A stretch of DNA of 64,000 nt from Sapria himalayana (taxonomy: Eukaryota > Streptophyta > Magnoliopsida > Malpighiales > Rafflesiaceae). The notes under the pieces are model-generated. The model ran no database searches and was not told the origin of the DNA. It saw nothing but the letters and a program-made list of their open reading frames with translations. The position numbers were made by a program, and so were the translations under genes. The stretch spans positions 744,001 through 808,000 of the forward strand of contig JAREIK010000385.1 in NCBI GenBank assembly GCA_029783825.1, given 5' to 3'. Below are positions 38,401 through 53,100 of the stretch, piece after piece; position 1 is the stretch's first letter; each line of letters begins with the position of its first letter.

Positions 38401-41400
38401 ACAAAAAGGTTCACAATAATACAAATTATATGAAATTAGTAAAAATGATTATAAAATTAAGGCGTCATTTCATCTGCCGTCGGGCGACATTTCATCTGAT
38501 GTCAAGCGTGTCGCCCGTGCCGTGCCCACGTGGCAGGCACCAAGGTCGTGCCCTTCAAGGGATGCGGCTCGTCCCGGGCTGAAGACCCTCGACCCGGCAC
38601 GGGCACGGCCAAAACGGGCCAGGCCCAAGCCGCTCGGCCCGTTTGACACCTCTATCTCAATCTAACACTGTAATCTCGTTCAACTCGTGATACCAGACAA
38701 TTTCATTAAAAATAACTTCCATTTAGCAAAATATTTGGTATGGTCGAACAAGATATGAAATGGACAATTTTTGAAAAATAATCCACAATTACTAAAATTA
38801 AATCACAAAGCCGAGTCATCCATGGGAGACCTAAAACAAGATATGAAATGGACTAAATTTGCATCAAGAATATCATCTAGATTATTGATCAAACTAGGAA
38901 TACTGATATCCAATAAAGGAAGTACTGACAATTAAGTTTTAGGAGAAATGCATCACTGTCAATTTTTTAAGTATCTTAATAAATCCCACATCATAAGCAT
39001 ATAGTTTTCAAATAGAACTAGGTAGAAACTATTTGGGTTACATCCGTAAAATCACAAAATCATCAACTTGAAAATTTTTAAATTGACTATGAGAGTGAGC
39101 TTGCATTTTATATTGAGCACAATTCTTCTTGATACGCTCATGAATCCCTTTATACAACTCATGTATGTGAGATACAAAAACAAAAACTAGCTAAAACACT
39201 GACTGACTTTCGAACATAGGAATAATGTCCACAAGATATTGGAGTCAAATATCTTAGATAATCTTTATAGGAATAATGACTATGGTCTAATCAACAAAGT
39301 TATTAATTATATACAAGTTCGGCCAGTAGAAAATGAAGATCCTAATTTCCCAAGTCATCTCCAACTAATGACCTAAGAAAACTCCACAAAGTTCTATTAA
39401 TGACTTTGATTTCTCCATTGATTTGAGAATGAAAAATAAATAAATATTACACATGCAAACTTTGTTGAATTGATGGTATCAAAAGAGAAGCTTTGATACC
39501 AAATGTTGAATCCATAAGTATCCAAAGATATGCTTTGATATCAATTGTTACCAACTCAGGGTATCCGAGATGATTATTTCTGATACCAAGCAATAAGACC
39601 TCCGAGCAAAAATTAAGAGGTTGAATATAATATAAGGTTCCTGACATAACTTTTCTCTTATATCAAACCAAGAATCATTGCAAGAATTCCATGATGTTGG
39701 TTTAGAGTTTCAAGTAGGGTAAAAAGCATGCTCTGGTAAATGAAGAACACAACACACAACAAAAAGTCTCATATAAAAAGCACTCATGCTCACCATAGAA
39801 TAATAAGGAAGAAGAGAGAGGGTGAGAGAGTGAGAGTGAGAGTGAGAGAGAGAGAGAGAAGAAAAGTAAAATCTTCTACTAATTCAATTTGTGGTTGAGA
39901 ATGATAAACATTACACTCTTGCTTCAGTCCACTCTCATTCATGTATATTACAATTTATTTAAAATCCTTTAAATAGTAATCAAAACAACCTCTTAAATTT
40001 TAGTCCTAAAGTTGCAACAACACCTAACATGTCATGACTTCATTAATATCATCACTTGGATCCTTAAATCGACCAGTCACGACACAAAAAAATTGTTAGC
40101 GCAATGATGGCGCAACATCATAAAATAGGATTACGACACAATAACATGTTACAAATTAAATTGAAATGCGACATCACAATTTTAAGTTGCAACTCTAGAA
40201 CACATGTCACAACTTAAGATGAGTCGTGACTTTATGATATAGGTCACGACTCCAAAGAATAGTCTCTAATCACAACCACTCAAAATAGGTTGAGACTCCA
40301 TCTAGATTACAACTTTGTTCAGATCGCGGCTCCGTGATCCACGTAGCAACTCAAAACTTTAGTAGTTGTTTCATCTTTATTTTAGTCACAACTCCACATA
40401 ACAAAGTCGTAACTCCTCTGTAGATATTCTAGCTTTAGTCTAATTAAAATTCCACAAAATAAGGTTATGACTCCTCTATAAATATTTAAGCTTTAGTCCA
40501 GTCATGATACTACAAAATAAATTCGCAAACCCTTAATAAATATTCTGGCTTTAATCCAATCATAACACAACAAAATAGTATTGCAACTCGAGACAAAAAA
40601 CATATTCTTTATTAATCTTATCAAACCCAATAATTTCAATTATGAGTGAGAGCAAGACTTATAGAAATATGAGACAATACACCAAATCAAGATATCGACA
40701 ACTTGATTTGCAACTCATGCCTATTGAATGATGTGCATGTAGTCTTGTAAAAATACCTCATCCCGTCTATGTCTAGCATTCAATCATGTTTGTGAGTTTA
40801 TAAATCTGAAGACCTCATTATCAGAACATGATTACAAAATCATAAGAAAATAAGTAATAATGCATGATAGAGAAATGACATTTGATATAAATCTTATTGA
40901 TGACTTGATTATCAATGCACATCCACTAAGGTGTATCTTTTTCTTAGGAGTTAAAGTGCAAGAACAACACACGACCTCAACCTCTACCAAACCAAACCTT
41001 TCTTTAAAAATTCTTTCACTTGGCATTTGAGCTTGGCAGGCTCATCTTTGGGAGTTAATAGTACAAGTTCATGTCATAATAGGAAAGTTTTGAGAGACAG
41101 ACTCTTAACACGAAGTCAATAACATATTGAATATCTCATTATAGAGATAATTGACAATAAATATCTTTGTGAAATACATCAGCAAATTCCCTTAATAATG
41201 ATGCAACCTCAACATAAACTAGAATAGTTGTTCCACCTGAAAACTTTTGAGTGATTACACGGATAAAAAGGTAATATTTTAATATTTCATGATACATATC
41301 TTTTGATATTTTATTCTCTTAATCTTGGGTTGCACTAGTATCATTTTGATTATTTGCCCTCGATGCTTAAATACTAATGTAGATGTGGCAAGTGGGCCGG

Positions 41401-44400
41401 GAGGCCCGGGCATAGCCCTAAGTAGAGCCCGACTGAGTCATGTATGGCCTGGCACGGCACGGCCCAAAACCATGCCGGAACCCATGGCGTGCAAGCTCAA
41501 GGAACGACTCGTGTCATGATGGGCCAGGAGGTGACAGGCCTCATACCGGGCAAGGCGTGACCCAGTTAACTGGCCAGTAGGCACAGTCAGCTACCCGGCT
41601 ACCTGGGCGACCAGCCAACTTATATTAAAAAAAATAATTTTTTATTAAAAAAAATGCACCTTGTTGTTAACAGGTGGCGGGTTTTTTTAAAATAATTACC
41701 TTATGTTTGGCTGATGACATCTACGTGTGATGGTCCAAGCCCATTTGACATGCACCTCCCCTCCCCCAAGCCAAGCGCCCAAGTCAAACTCCGAGCCCGA
41801 GTCGAATGCCCATCACATTGCTCGAACCTTCTAGAATTGAGGGCACCATAATAGCTAACCCTTCAAACGCCCCAAAAAATTATTGAAATGCATCAAACCA
41901 TTGGATGCACTCCAAAAGGTTGAGGAAGAATATCTGATGGCTATCAAATTTTTTGCCCTAAATAATTATTATAAAAATAAAAAAATATATTTAAAAAGAT
42001 TTTAAAAAAAAAAATCTTTTTATAATCAATATATTATTTCTCTCCTATCTATTTCTCTCAAACTTACATTCTCAATTTCTCACTCTTCTCTCTATCTAAA
42101 TTCTCAATTCTTTCTCTCTATCTCTCTCTTTCATCTCACTTACTCTCATTTTTTTCTTTTACTTTAGAGTTAGAGTTTAGCTTTGCTCTGATCTCTCGGG
42201 TGCGGACAACGAACAGTGAACTACGGTGTGGCCTCGGACAATCAAACTCAAACTTCTGCTTTCCATATTTGGCCAAACAAATATAAATATTAAAATTGAT
42301 TTTAGTTTTTTATCTTTTTTTTTGTATTAATAATTTAATATAAAAAAACATAATTTATAAAATATAATTTAAAATAAAATTAATAAACTAAAAAAAATTT
42401 AAATGGTAAATAGTTAAATTAAAAATAACAAGATTAAAATTAACATAAATATATATAATTTTAATATTGATAACCCTAAGAAAATATCATAGGCTGAAAC
42501 CATGTTTTCTCCCATGAACTCGACCCAAACTCAAGCATCTAAAAAATAAAAAACTAAAAAAAAAATTATAATTTGTGCTCACTTTAAGATTATACAAAAT
42601 TAAAATGTAAGAGATGTGAATGAAAAATCGGCACAATACAAATATTACAAGAAAATATTAACTTATATGAATGAATGTAAGACATGACATCTAAAGAGGC
42701 ATACCGAATATTGCACCAAAAAATATTATACATTAAATCCGAGAAAAATCTAACTGAGTGATGAGGTCTTTGAGGTTGAATCTAGCTCAGCTTCTATGTG
42801 ACTCTTCATATACTACAATGACTTAGAGAGAGAAAACATGATCAAACTGATCACCAGGATGAGTTTTTCAAAAGATCCAAGAATAGTCAATATCATAGAG
42901 ATCTATTTGCAACCTACATATCGTAGGATTCCTATGTCCACATTTAGAAACGACATACTAAAATACTATAAATTAAAAAAAAAGTTTAGAGAATATAATG
43001 GTGTGGTTTTCATGATGACTAATATTTAGATTAGTCGTAATGATATATTTTATTCATGTTTCACTGTTCACTATGTAGGTTCTAAATAAACATTAAATAA
43101 AAAAATTTTAGAATTTTTAAAAATTTTTAATCCTCATGATAATCTGACCATAAATAGTATTCAAAATACAATAACGCATCTAAAAATACAATAAATAATA
43201 TTCAAAATACAATAAATAGTATTATATTTAATAACGCATCTAAAAATAAAGTAGTCATTGGAATATTTATTGGGATCATTAGACATAGGCCATTAGGAAA
43301 GATTTTTCACGTTAGATACATATTTTAACTCATTAACCTCATAGTATAAGAGGGGATAAATATTATTTCTTTCACCTTAAAAAACATACGTAACTCACTA
43401 AAATTTCTTCATATGCCTCACAAATAATAGGAGATTAATAATTTTTATTTTTCTACAGATCGAACAAAGAAAAAAATTCACACAAATGTGAGAAATCATT
43501 AAAATTACATATACCTGATATTGAGTCATGTGTTCATATAGGAACATGTGATATCTGATTATATTAATAGTAAGAGTGACAAATTTATTATTGACGACAT
43601 AGACTAAAATACATAAATTTTATTTATAAAATTCCTGAAAATTTTTTATGATACGACAAACATATGTTCGTCAGTTTATACTTTCACCACTTGCATACTA
43701 TTAAGGTGCATATGCAATATTAGTAGAATATTTAGGAAGCTTAAAAAAATATCCAATATTTAGAGACATAATTATTGAGATAAAAACCAAATACTAAAAG
43801 TATCATTTCATCATTCAATTTTTTTATTGTATGGATGTCAGCATGAATCTTGAGATTAAGATAGAAAGGATAAAAAATATTTTAACATACATATTCTTGT
43901 ATATGAATAAAGAATACTAACCTAAATAATTCATTCACAGGAATTGGCTGAGTTATTTATATATTACGATACTAGGAATAGTAATAGTAGTATCCAGGCT
44001 CCAAGTATGAACATAGATACCTTATTTGAAGATAATGACTTCTGTATTTAGTTAGCGAATGAAAAATAATGGGATGAACCGTCGAATAGGAGCGAGCTGT
44101 ATCGGTACTTAAATACCGACAACTACTTATTCCTATTATACAATGATTATAAGAATTTTAATAATTTCTAATAATAGAAATCATATGAGTCCGCCTATTC
44201 ATTACTGTTTAAGATGGCACGAGATCTACTAACTCATCCGATATCGAGCAGAGTATTGGAGTCTACTTTTTCTATTATAGCCAATGTCATTTTGAATTAG
44301 AGATCAAAACTACGGCTAGATATCATTAAGGCACTAATATGTATGAAGAATTTAAGAAATTCAAAGTTGAACATCCAAGATCGAAATCAAGCTGAAACAA

Positions 44401-47107
44401 GAGCAGAAGAGTTACTGATAGATGATGACTCATAGGACTTTAAAGAAATTGAGCCCACCTCTAGTAATACCATCATATACTTACATGATGATGATCATTT
44501 ATATACTTAAATCAATTGACATTAAGATTGATGCATTGGGCTTGCATTATTATTTATTATGATTGAGATTGATAATTTTTATTTTATGTTGTGAGTTATG
44601 ATTTTATGTTTTTTTTTTTGATAATTTTAATTATTTATTATATTTTATTATTTGTGTTAAGTAATTTATTTTTTTGTGATTTATCATTTATGTGAAATAA
44701 ATAAATAATATAATATCATTATTTCTTATATCACAATTAATCCACATTTTTAATTTAAAATATAAAATTTGAAAAAAAAATTAAAATAATTAATCCACAA
44801 TTTCGCAACTACAGTCGGTTGCCACGTTAGGACCTAAGTCTAAGTAGGCTGCAATAAGTGGGCCCGAACTAGCCAGCTTCAAGCCGATCATGTCATGCTG
44901 GGCCTGTCATTTTTGAGTTGTGTCATACAATGTATGGCAGGGCACGACCCGTTTGACACATTTATACTAATGTGTTTAACCATCCAAAGATATGAACATC
45001 ATGATTATATAACCAAGGACATCCTAAGATTATCTAAAATCCATACCAAAAACATTGTACTAGAGCTCATTTCTATTAATCAAGAATTTCAAAGATGCAT
45101 GACAACATTTCTAGATATGGAGAGTTGTAGCATTAATTCAAGTTACCTTAAGAGTGTTTGGACACAAAATTACCCAAGATCTACCTTGGTTATGACAATG
45201 CCGAGATGATATTGATACAATTATCACTATCTACAATCACCTTGTAGTTCTTATTCTTAATTTTCATAGAAGTGTAATATATAGTAGTGCATCATCGATT
45301 TTCAATTATCTAATGTTGGGAAAATGCACAACATATTACTATGAATGATAAAGATTGTTTGAGCTTATTGTAATTGAGCACGTCATTATATATATTATCA
45401 CGAAACACCAAACTATCATCAACATGATGAATCAAGATATCATCCTATATATCCACCACAATTTTCTTGATAATACTCACTTTGTATATATTAGATTTTA
45501 TTTTACTTTCTATGGCCATTCTCTAGTGAATGGGCATTGAAGTTTGGGTGTGTGGGCAAAAATGCACCCTCTGGAAGCACCGATGACAATAATTGTTATT
45601 AGATTTCTAAGACAAAGATAGCAGCATTGTACTATAACAGTAAATTACCCTAAGAATAATAGGTATTTAGGTTTATTTTGGAATCTATAGATCATCAGAC
45701 ACCGACGATGCAATTTGGGCGACACAAGAGTCATTTCCCCACAATGGCGGCAGCCAATACAGAACCTCCTTTTAGGTGCTTGCTATGATTTTATGATCAT
45801 TAACATGATGACGACGACACAGATTCCTTAGTGTGACTGTGAGGTAGTGTGTGGTTAGTTAAATTATTTAAAATTATTATTTTTCAAAAATTTTATATAA
45901 TACAATGGTAACTTGTACAAATTTTTTATTTCTAATAAATATTTACATATAAGTGTGTCGGGCTGAGATAAAAAAATAATTGAAATTATTATGAAACCAA
46001 TGGAAATAACCCAGTGAAAATTAAAAATAACATCTTCATCATATGATAGCGATGAAATTGTTAGAAGACCTGACAAAGATAATTCAAAAAAAAAAAAAAA
46101 AAAATTATAGTGGCTTATATTTTTTTTGTGGTGGTTGAAACATTCTTGAGAGACTTTGATTGTTGCACCCTAAGTTTCGACCAATTTTTCATGATTCAAA
46201 ATCTATTTGATAGATTACTTGACATATTCACGTTGAGATTACTAGACGAGATAGGGAGATAGGGGGGGGGGATGGAGAGAGAGAGAGATAGGGAGGGGGC
46301 ATGGGCAAGAGAAAGATTATATATATGAAATGTTTTTTTATTAAATCACAAGTAAAGTTTGAATGACCAAATTTATATTTAAATATAAACATTTTAAATA
46401 TGAATTATGAAACTTATTACTCTTAAATACTAGTTATTTTTCTCCACACATCCTAAAGCATAATTCTCCCACAAAATTATACATGAAAGATATTTATAAA
46501 AAAAAATTAACAATCCATACCTTTCCTAGCACATCCTGTTTGCTCTCAATGTAACCAAAGACATCTTTACAATTACGTATGGTACACATCTCCGTCAGGT
46601 CTTCTAACAACTGGAATATCATTCCACCTTCAATGTGTTCCTTCTCACAAAGATGGAGAACAGCATCTAGCAGAAACTCAACGAAAAAGTAAATTTGACA
46701 TTAAAAATGAGCAATTTCTTAACAAAAGAGAAGACACATTGTGTAGCATCAAAGATGAACGTTTTTTAGCAGAGTTAGAATATTTCTTATTAAATCACTG
46801 TTACCATTTTAACACAATCCAACTGTACGTCCCAATTATGTCACCATTTTTTTGTATCAGTGAAAGTGTGAAACTAATGGCACCATGGCAATTAAACAAG
46901 TAGGATGCATAAGCATTTCGCATTAGTTTCGTTTCTTCATTGAACATACTTTTTCATTGATGAGTTAACATACAAACAAAAATGTACTTAAACAAGTAGG
47001 ATGCTTCCTAAACCCCCAAACAAAAAACTATAGAAAAATCTTAGCTTGAAGCCGTTAGCCCATGAGATATGTTTAGCTCATCAATCTCTCTTTTCTCTCT
47101 CTTGCTT

Positions 47108-47138
<31 letters not shown>

Positions 47139-50100
47139 TTCTAGGTACACCTTCTTACCCTGACCGCAACTCACTTGACTTGCCTTATCAATCCTCTTGG
47201 GAATGCTAATCACTCTTCCTTTCCGCATTTTCTTTATTGTGCCTTCTTTTTTTGGCTATTATTTTATCTTTTTGATTTTAACCGATGATCAGCCTTTAAT
47301 AAATTTTTTATTTTTCTTTTTTTTTCCTATTAGCAAACTAAAAATATTTTTCACTTTTGCATTTTCAAGTGATTGAAATAAGCGAATTTTTTTTATTTTA
47401 ATATTTTTTTTTTCCTTTTTTTTTTTGATAGAACCAAAAAATTCTATTCTCCACATTGTTACGTATTTCCCAACCCATTCATTATTTCAAACCAATTTTA
47501 ATCAAATAACAAGCATGTGAATGATGAGCTACTGAATGTGTATCTAAAAATATACCAATTGATTTTCATTTTCTCATATTTTGAATGTATATAAGAATAC
47601 AAAATTAAGACAACATCTATGTAATGAAAACTAATAAAATTATATAAATAATTAGGATTTTAGATTTATATTAAATTTTTAATAACTAACAATACAAATA
47701 TCTAATTTTGATCAAATACAAAGCTATTTTGATAGTTTTTAATACTTAAATTAATTTGTTATATAATTTTTGTATAGATTTTTTTAGTTATTTATATTAA
47801 TTTATTATATTTATACATATTTAAAAAAGCACAATGAATCTTAATACAATTTCTAAATTAAAAATATTTGTATGTAGGATTAATATTAAAAAATTGGTAA
47901 TCACATAAGAGATCTGGTATTAGAGATTATGTATAATAAATAAATATTTTCGCCAATGATAAGTCTCCAGCTTGAGACTCATCAAATGCAACTTTTTAAA
48001 TTTTAAGATATAAAATTATCAAGATAGTAATATCTTCCGAATCTCATTAGAGGTATCAAACGAGACGTGTCAGGCCTGGCTGGCCCATTTGTAGCAGGCC
48101 CGACAGTGCTTTCGTGTGGGGCCAGGCACAGCATGGTACTGTACCATGCCGTGTCTGGCCCAGCACTGTTTTGTAAAGGTCAGCTCGGCATGGGCCCGTG
48201 GCACAAATCCGCCGAGTTCAGCCCAGTCGGGCAGAACCCCTAATTTAAAAAAAATTAGGGTTTCAGCATGCGGCGTCACGTTGCCGAACCGCCAAAATCC
48301 TAAATTTAAAAAAAATTAGGTTTTCTCGGCTAGTGCCAAGGTACCGTACCAACAGGCCACGGTACCATGTCGGGCCAGGCACTGCACAAGGCCCGATTAG
48401 CCTCGGCACGGCACGGCACGGTATAGTTGGTACCGTGGACAGGCATGACACAGGCATGGGCACAGAAAATTCTCGTGTCGTGCCGGCCCAAGCATATCCG
48501 AATCATGTCGTGCCTCGTGCCGGTCCGTGCTAGCCCAGCCCGATTGGCACCTCTAGATCTCATTATATGCAGAAGCCTTGTGCATTGAATATGACCTCCA
48601 TACGACCTTCATATTTTTACATATTTAGAAATATAAAAAATAAGATATTAAATGGTGTCGGGGCATGCCGAGTCATGCTGATTAATGCACGAATTTCTAG
48701 TTAGCACCTTAACCTAGGATCTAGCATAGCTAGGGCTTAAGAGGCTAGGACTTTGAGTTCGAGTTCGAAACCAACTCGCATAGTCACACTCGTGACTCAA
48801 CTCACCGTCTCGGTCTCGGAATTATGAATTAATTATTTAAATTTTTATTTGCAAATTTCATATTTTTAGTTAATATTTACGAGTTGTGAGTGCAACATTA
48901 CATTATAATATTTATTAAGTTCACAAAAATGATAAATCACAAAAAATATCAAAAAAATACATCACTTATTCATTCACCAATCAATGAAAAAATAGATAAA
49001 ATAACACAAAATCTTAAGCATAGCTTACAAATCATAACAACATAAAATAAAATATCAACATTGTCAATCTCAATCATAATAATAAAATTGCAGCAAGCTC
49101 AACTACTTCAATGGCTCAATCTATATGTTAATTCGTATGAGTATGCAAATGATTATCATCGTATAAGTGTCTGATAACATCACTAGCAATGAACTCAACC
49201 TCCATAAAATCTCACAAGTTATTATCTACCAACTCTATTTTTGTTCCACCACGATCTTAATCATGAATGTCCAACCTCGAATCCTCTCAATCTTTCATGT
49301 TTGATAGTATCTCAATGATTTCTAGCCGTAATCTCAATCTCTCATCCAAAATCATATTGACTGCAACAACAAAAAAACACAATAATACTACACTCGACAC
49401 CGAATGAATCAGTAGATTTCATGTCATCTTAGACAGCACATGATAAATGAATTCATATAATTTTTATCATTATAAAATATCAAGGTTCTTGTTATCATTA
49501 TATGATATAATTGAATAGTAATCGATATCTAAATACCGAGATGACTTGCTCTTATTCGACGGTTCATCACGTCATTTTCCCTTCGCTAACTGAAAAGAGA
49601 ATGTATCATCTACAAATAATATATCCATGTTCATACTAGGAGTCTCGATACTACTACTATCATACCTAGTATCATAGTATATAAATAACTTAGTTAATTT
49701 CTCATGAATTAATCCTTAAGATTGGTGTTTATGATTCATTCACAAAGATACGAATGTCAATATATTTTCTACTCATTCCACCTTAACTCTATGGTCCATG
49801 CAGACAGACAGTCAGACAATAAAAATATAAAATTATGAACTAGTACTTTAAGTATTTAACTTTCAACTCAAAAGTCATGTCACTAAATATTAGGTCAAGC
49901 TTCCTAAACATACTACTAATATTAAATATATTCTAAAATATAATGCAAGTCATGAGAGTATAAACTAACGAATACATATTCATTATATTATAAAAATTCT
50001 TTTAGAAATTTCATAAAAAAAATTTTTATATCCTAATTCATATCATCAATAATAAATTCGTAACTCCTACTATTAAAGTAGTCAAATATCACATATTCAT

Positions 50101-53100
50101 ATCAAACATATGTCTCCAACATTAGGCAAGTATAATTCCAACAGTGTCGCACATCTATTTGAAATTTTTTCTTCTTTTAACTCACAGACAACCAAAGACT
50201 ACTAAACTTATGTTGTCTATTAGGCGTCTGAAGATATTTTAGTGAATTACATATTTTTTTCTAAAGTAAAGAAAATAACGTTCATTCCCGCTTGTACAAT
50301 AAAATTAATGACGTGACTCATACATCTAACATGAAAAATCTCTCCTAATATCTCTCTGATAATTCTAACAAACATATTAATGACAACTTCATTATTAGAT
50401 ACGTTATCAAATATGATACTACATATTTTATTTTAAATATTATATTCTCTAAAAATTCTCATTATACATTCATATATAACTGAGTCATCATGAAAATAAA
50501 GAATCTCTGAAAATCCTAATATCTTTATATCTAGTGTCAATTTAAAATCTACATAGTGAACAAAGAGATAAGTACAAGATACATTATTATGACTAGTCCA
50601 GATATCAAACATCACGTACATAACACCACTATATTCCCTAAATTCATTAGTTATTATTTATTTTTCAAACTTATAATATTTTAGTGTATCATTCCTATAT
50701 ATAGACCTGGGAATCCTACGATATGCAGGCTACAAATAGATATGTATGATACTGACTACCCTTAGATCCTTCAAAAATATAATCGAAAGATCCATCATAA
50801 TAATTAGTTTGATCATGTCTTCTCTCTCTAACTTATTGTGGTTTATAAAAGGGATCAACATAAAAGCTGAACTAGATTAAACCTCAAAGATTTTACAGCT
50901 CAATTGGATTTGCCTAAGATCTAATGTACCATATTTTTTGATACATTATTCTGCAAGCCTCTTTAGGTGCAGAGTCTCACATGCACTCTTATAGATTAAT
51001 ATTTTCTTATAATATTTGCATTGTGATGATTCTTCATCGACACCCTTAATATTTTTATTTAATATAATGTTAAAGTGAGTCCAAATTATAAATTTTTTTC
51101 TAGTTTTTTATATTTTAGATGTGTAGATCGAGACTATAAGAGAAAACAAGATTTTGACGGCTCTGGCCTCAAATCTTTTCGTAGGATTTTCGTTATCAAT
51201 ATTAAAATTATCTATATTTATGTTAATATTAATCTCGTTCTCGTCATTAAATTCACTATTTGTTATTTTAAATTTTTATTAGTTTATTAATTATATTTTA
51301 AATTCTATTTTTAAAAATAAATAAAATCTATTATTAAATTATTAATAAAAAGTAAAATTAATAATTTAAATAAAATTTAAAAAATAATATTTATTTGACG
51401 TCTGGTCATTTATGGAATGCCAATTCCCAATTGCCGAAGCCAATATACGATATCTAAATCCATTGTACGGAGCACAATTCATGCCCAAATCCTGAAAGCC
51501 AAATGCCTGAATGAGACTGAGAGAGGATCAACTTAGGAGATAGAGTTGGACTTTAAAGATTTATGAATTAAGATTAGAGAGAATGTGAGAAAATACGATG
51601 TGAGATTTAAAAGTGAGGGAGAAATATATATATATATAATATTAAAATGTTTTCAAAAATTTTTTAAAAAATATTTTTTTAATAAATTTTTTATGATAGA
51701 AACCCAACTGCAATCAGATTTTCTATCCTAGCCATTTAAGGTGCATCCAACGACTAGATGCATATAGGTATAACTTTTTTTTTGACCGTTGGGTCGATTA
51801 GGCTCGATGATTCCAAAAAGGTTTGGAATCAAGCAAGGGCCGAGTCCAACCCCAAGGCACGAGACGAGCCAAGCATAACAGTCGATGGGTCACTCATCAC
51901 AGAAGCATGACGCCCAAAACCTGGCACCCAGCTCACATTCCGTAGCACGGTGCCAAGTCATGCTGCTGGACCATGTCTTCAGGCTAGGCAGCCTAGTCAT
52001 GTCACGGCAAGAGTCATGCCTCAAGCAGCACGACATGGGCCCAAGCACGGCTCAATCAGGACATGCCTCGTATCGAGCCCAGGTTGCCCAGCCCACTTGA
52101 CACCTCTAACTAGAAATATGACAATAATGCTCATTCAGAAAGAGCACTCAAGACATTGTTCTTTGGGTGCCACTAGCTCAAGTATATCTATATCCACTAC
52201 ACTATTTGCACACCATATTACTACAAACCATTGGGTGGTAGACTCAAGGGCTAATACTCATCCATGTGGGCCTGATAGTACCCATTTTCCACCTATGTAT
52301 GAAAATAGTTCTCAGAATTCTTAGGCATATTAAAAAAAACTCCATGACATGTGATTTCATTGAAAAATTAGTAATATAATCAAATAAAAATATATTCATA
52401 TTCTAATTGGTCATTAATGATTAAAAAAAATGGGACTACATAAATTTTATACATTTCCTATAGATAATTTTAATTACTGAACAAGTAAAAAGTAAACTAT
52501 TATTTCAAAATCTAATTAAAAATAAAATACAAAGTTATAACAATAATTATTTGTGATCTTCAATAATTCAATCACATCTTAGAAGAGTTATGCTGACCCA
52601 TACAGAGATCAATGAAATTCCATTATGATAGCTAAGCAACTCAACAAATTACTAATTATCTAATATATTTTGAGCAGACAAAATATATTAAGGTCGATTG
52701 TTACTTCGTACATGAGAAAATTCATGATAGTTTGATAGTCAATTCTTACGTATCTACAAACAAACATATTACAGACATCTTCATAGAAGCTCCTAGATGA
52801 CTATAAGATTCATTCCTCACTTCCAAGCATGTGTATGTGACACATACACCAACTAAAAATAAAATATTTATATTTTTAAGTGTGTAGGTGTATATATTTA
52901 TTTATTTATTTTCTTTGTATTTGTTTATATATTTTTTAGTGTGTAAGTTTATGTATTTGTTTGTGAGCAGTCGCCTCATGATTTGCACCATACTATATAT
53001 ATAGTTCCATATTAATTTAAAAAATAAAAGAAAACAATTTATATTTTTGTATCTTTTGTATTTTTCTTTTCACATCCTCCTTCCTCACTTGCTCTAGTGA

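Larger units (their letters stand above)
38900..45540 (-). pseudogene. Decayed Ty3/Gypsy retrotransposon, split by a hAT element
   Basis: Read on the minus strand from right to left. At 45210-44965 is the post-protease stretch (GCPWLYNHDVHIFG). The hAT element 41380-44964 intervenes. The frame resumes at 41379 when one target-duplication copy is discounted (KHRGQIIKMILVQPK). Next come the start of RT at 41290-41050 (VASLLREFADVF; DIQYVIDFVLRV) and the RT block MCIDNQVINKIYIKCHFSI at about 40950-40880. Integrase follows at 39410-39260 (INGEIKVINRTLWSFLRSL), then its C-terminal part at 39180-38940 (ELYKGIHERIKKN; FKNFQVDDFV). About 1.2 kb (39440-40650) between RT and integrase is not recognisable Gypsy sequence. 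Stops and frameshifts are frequent. It lies in HPR1 intron 38353-46520. Confidence 0.75.

Noticed and set aside
25305..38654. A single 13-kb hAT-like element with ends TAGAGGTGTC (25305) and GACACCTCTA (38654), and near-matching flanks (ATCTCAAC / TCTCAATC).
   Set aside because: It would enclose four conserved HPR1 exons, and the flanks match only if one base is deleted. Each end is better explained as a separate truncated MITE.
38461..38654. Additional HPR1 exon upstream of 38281-38352 in a GC-rich patch.
   Set aside because: The exon 46521-46666 joins 38281-38352 in phase and matches the family with no gap; the GC-rich patch is a MITE end.
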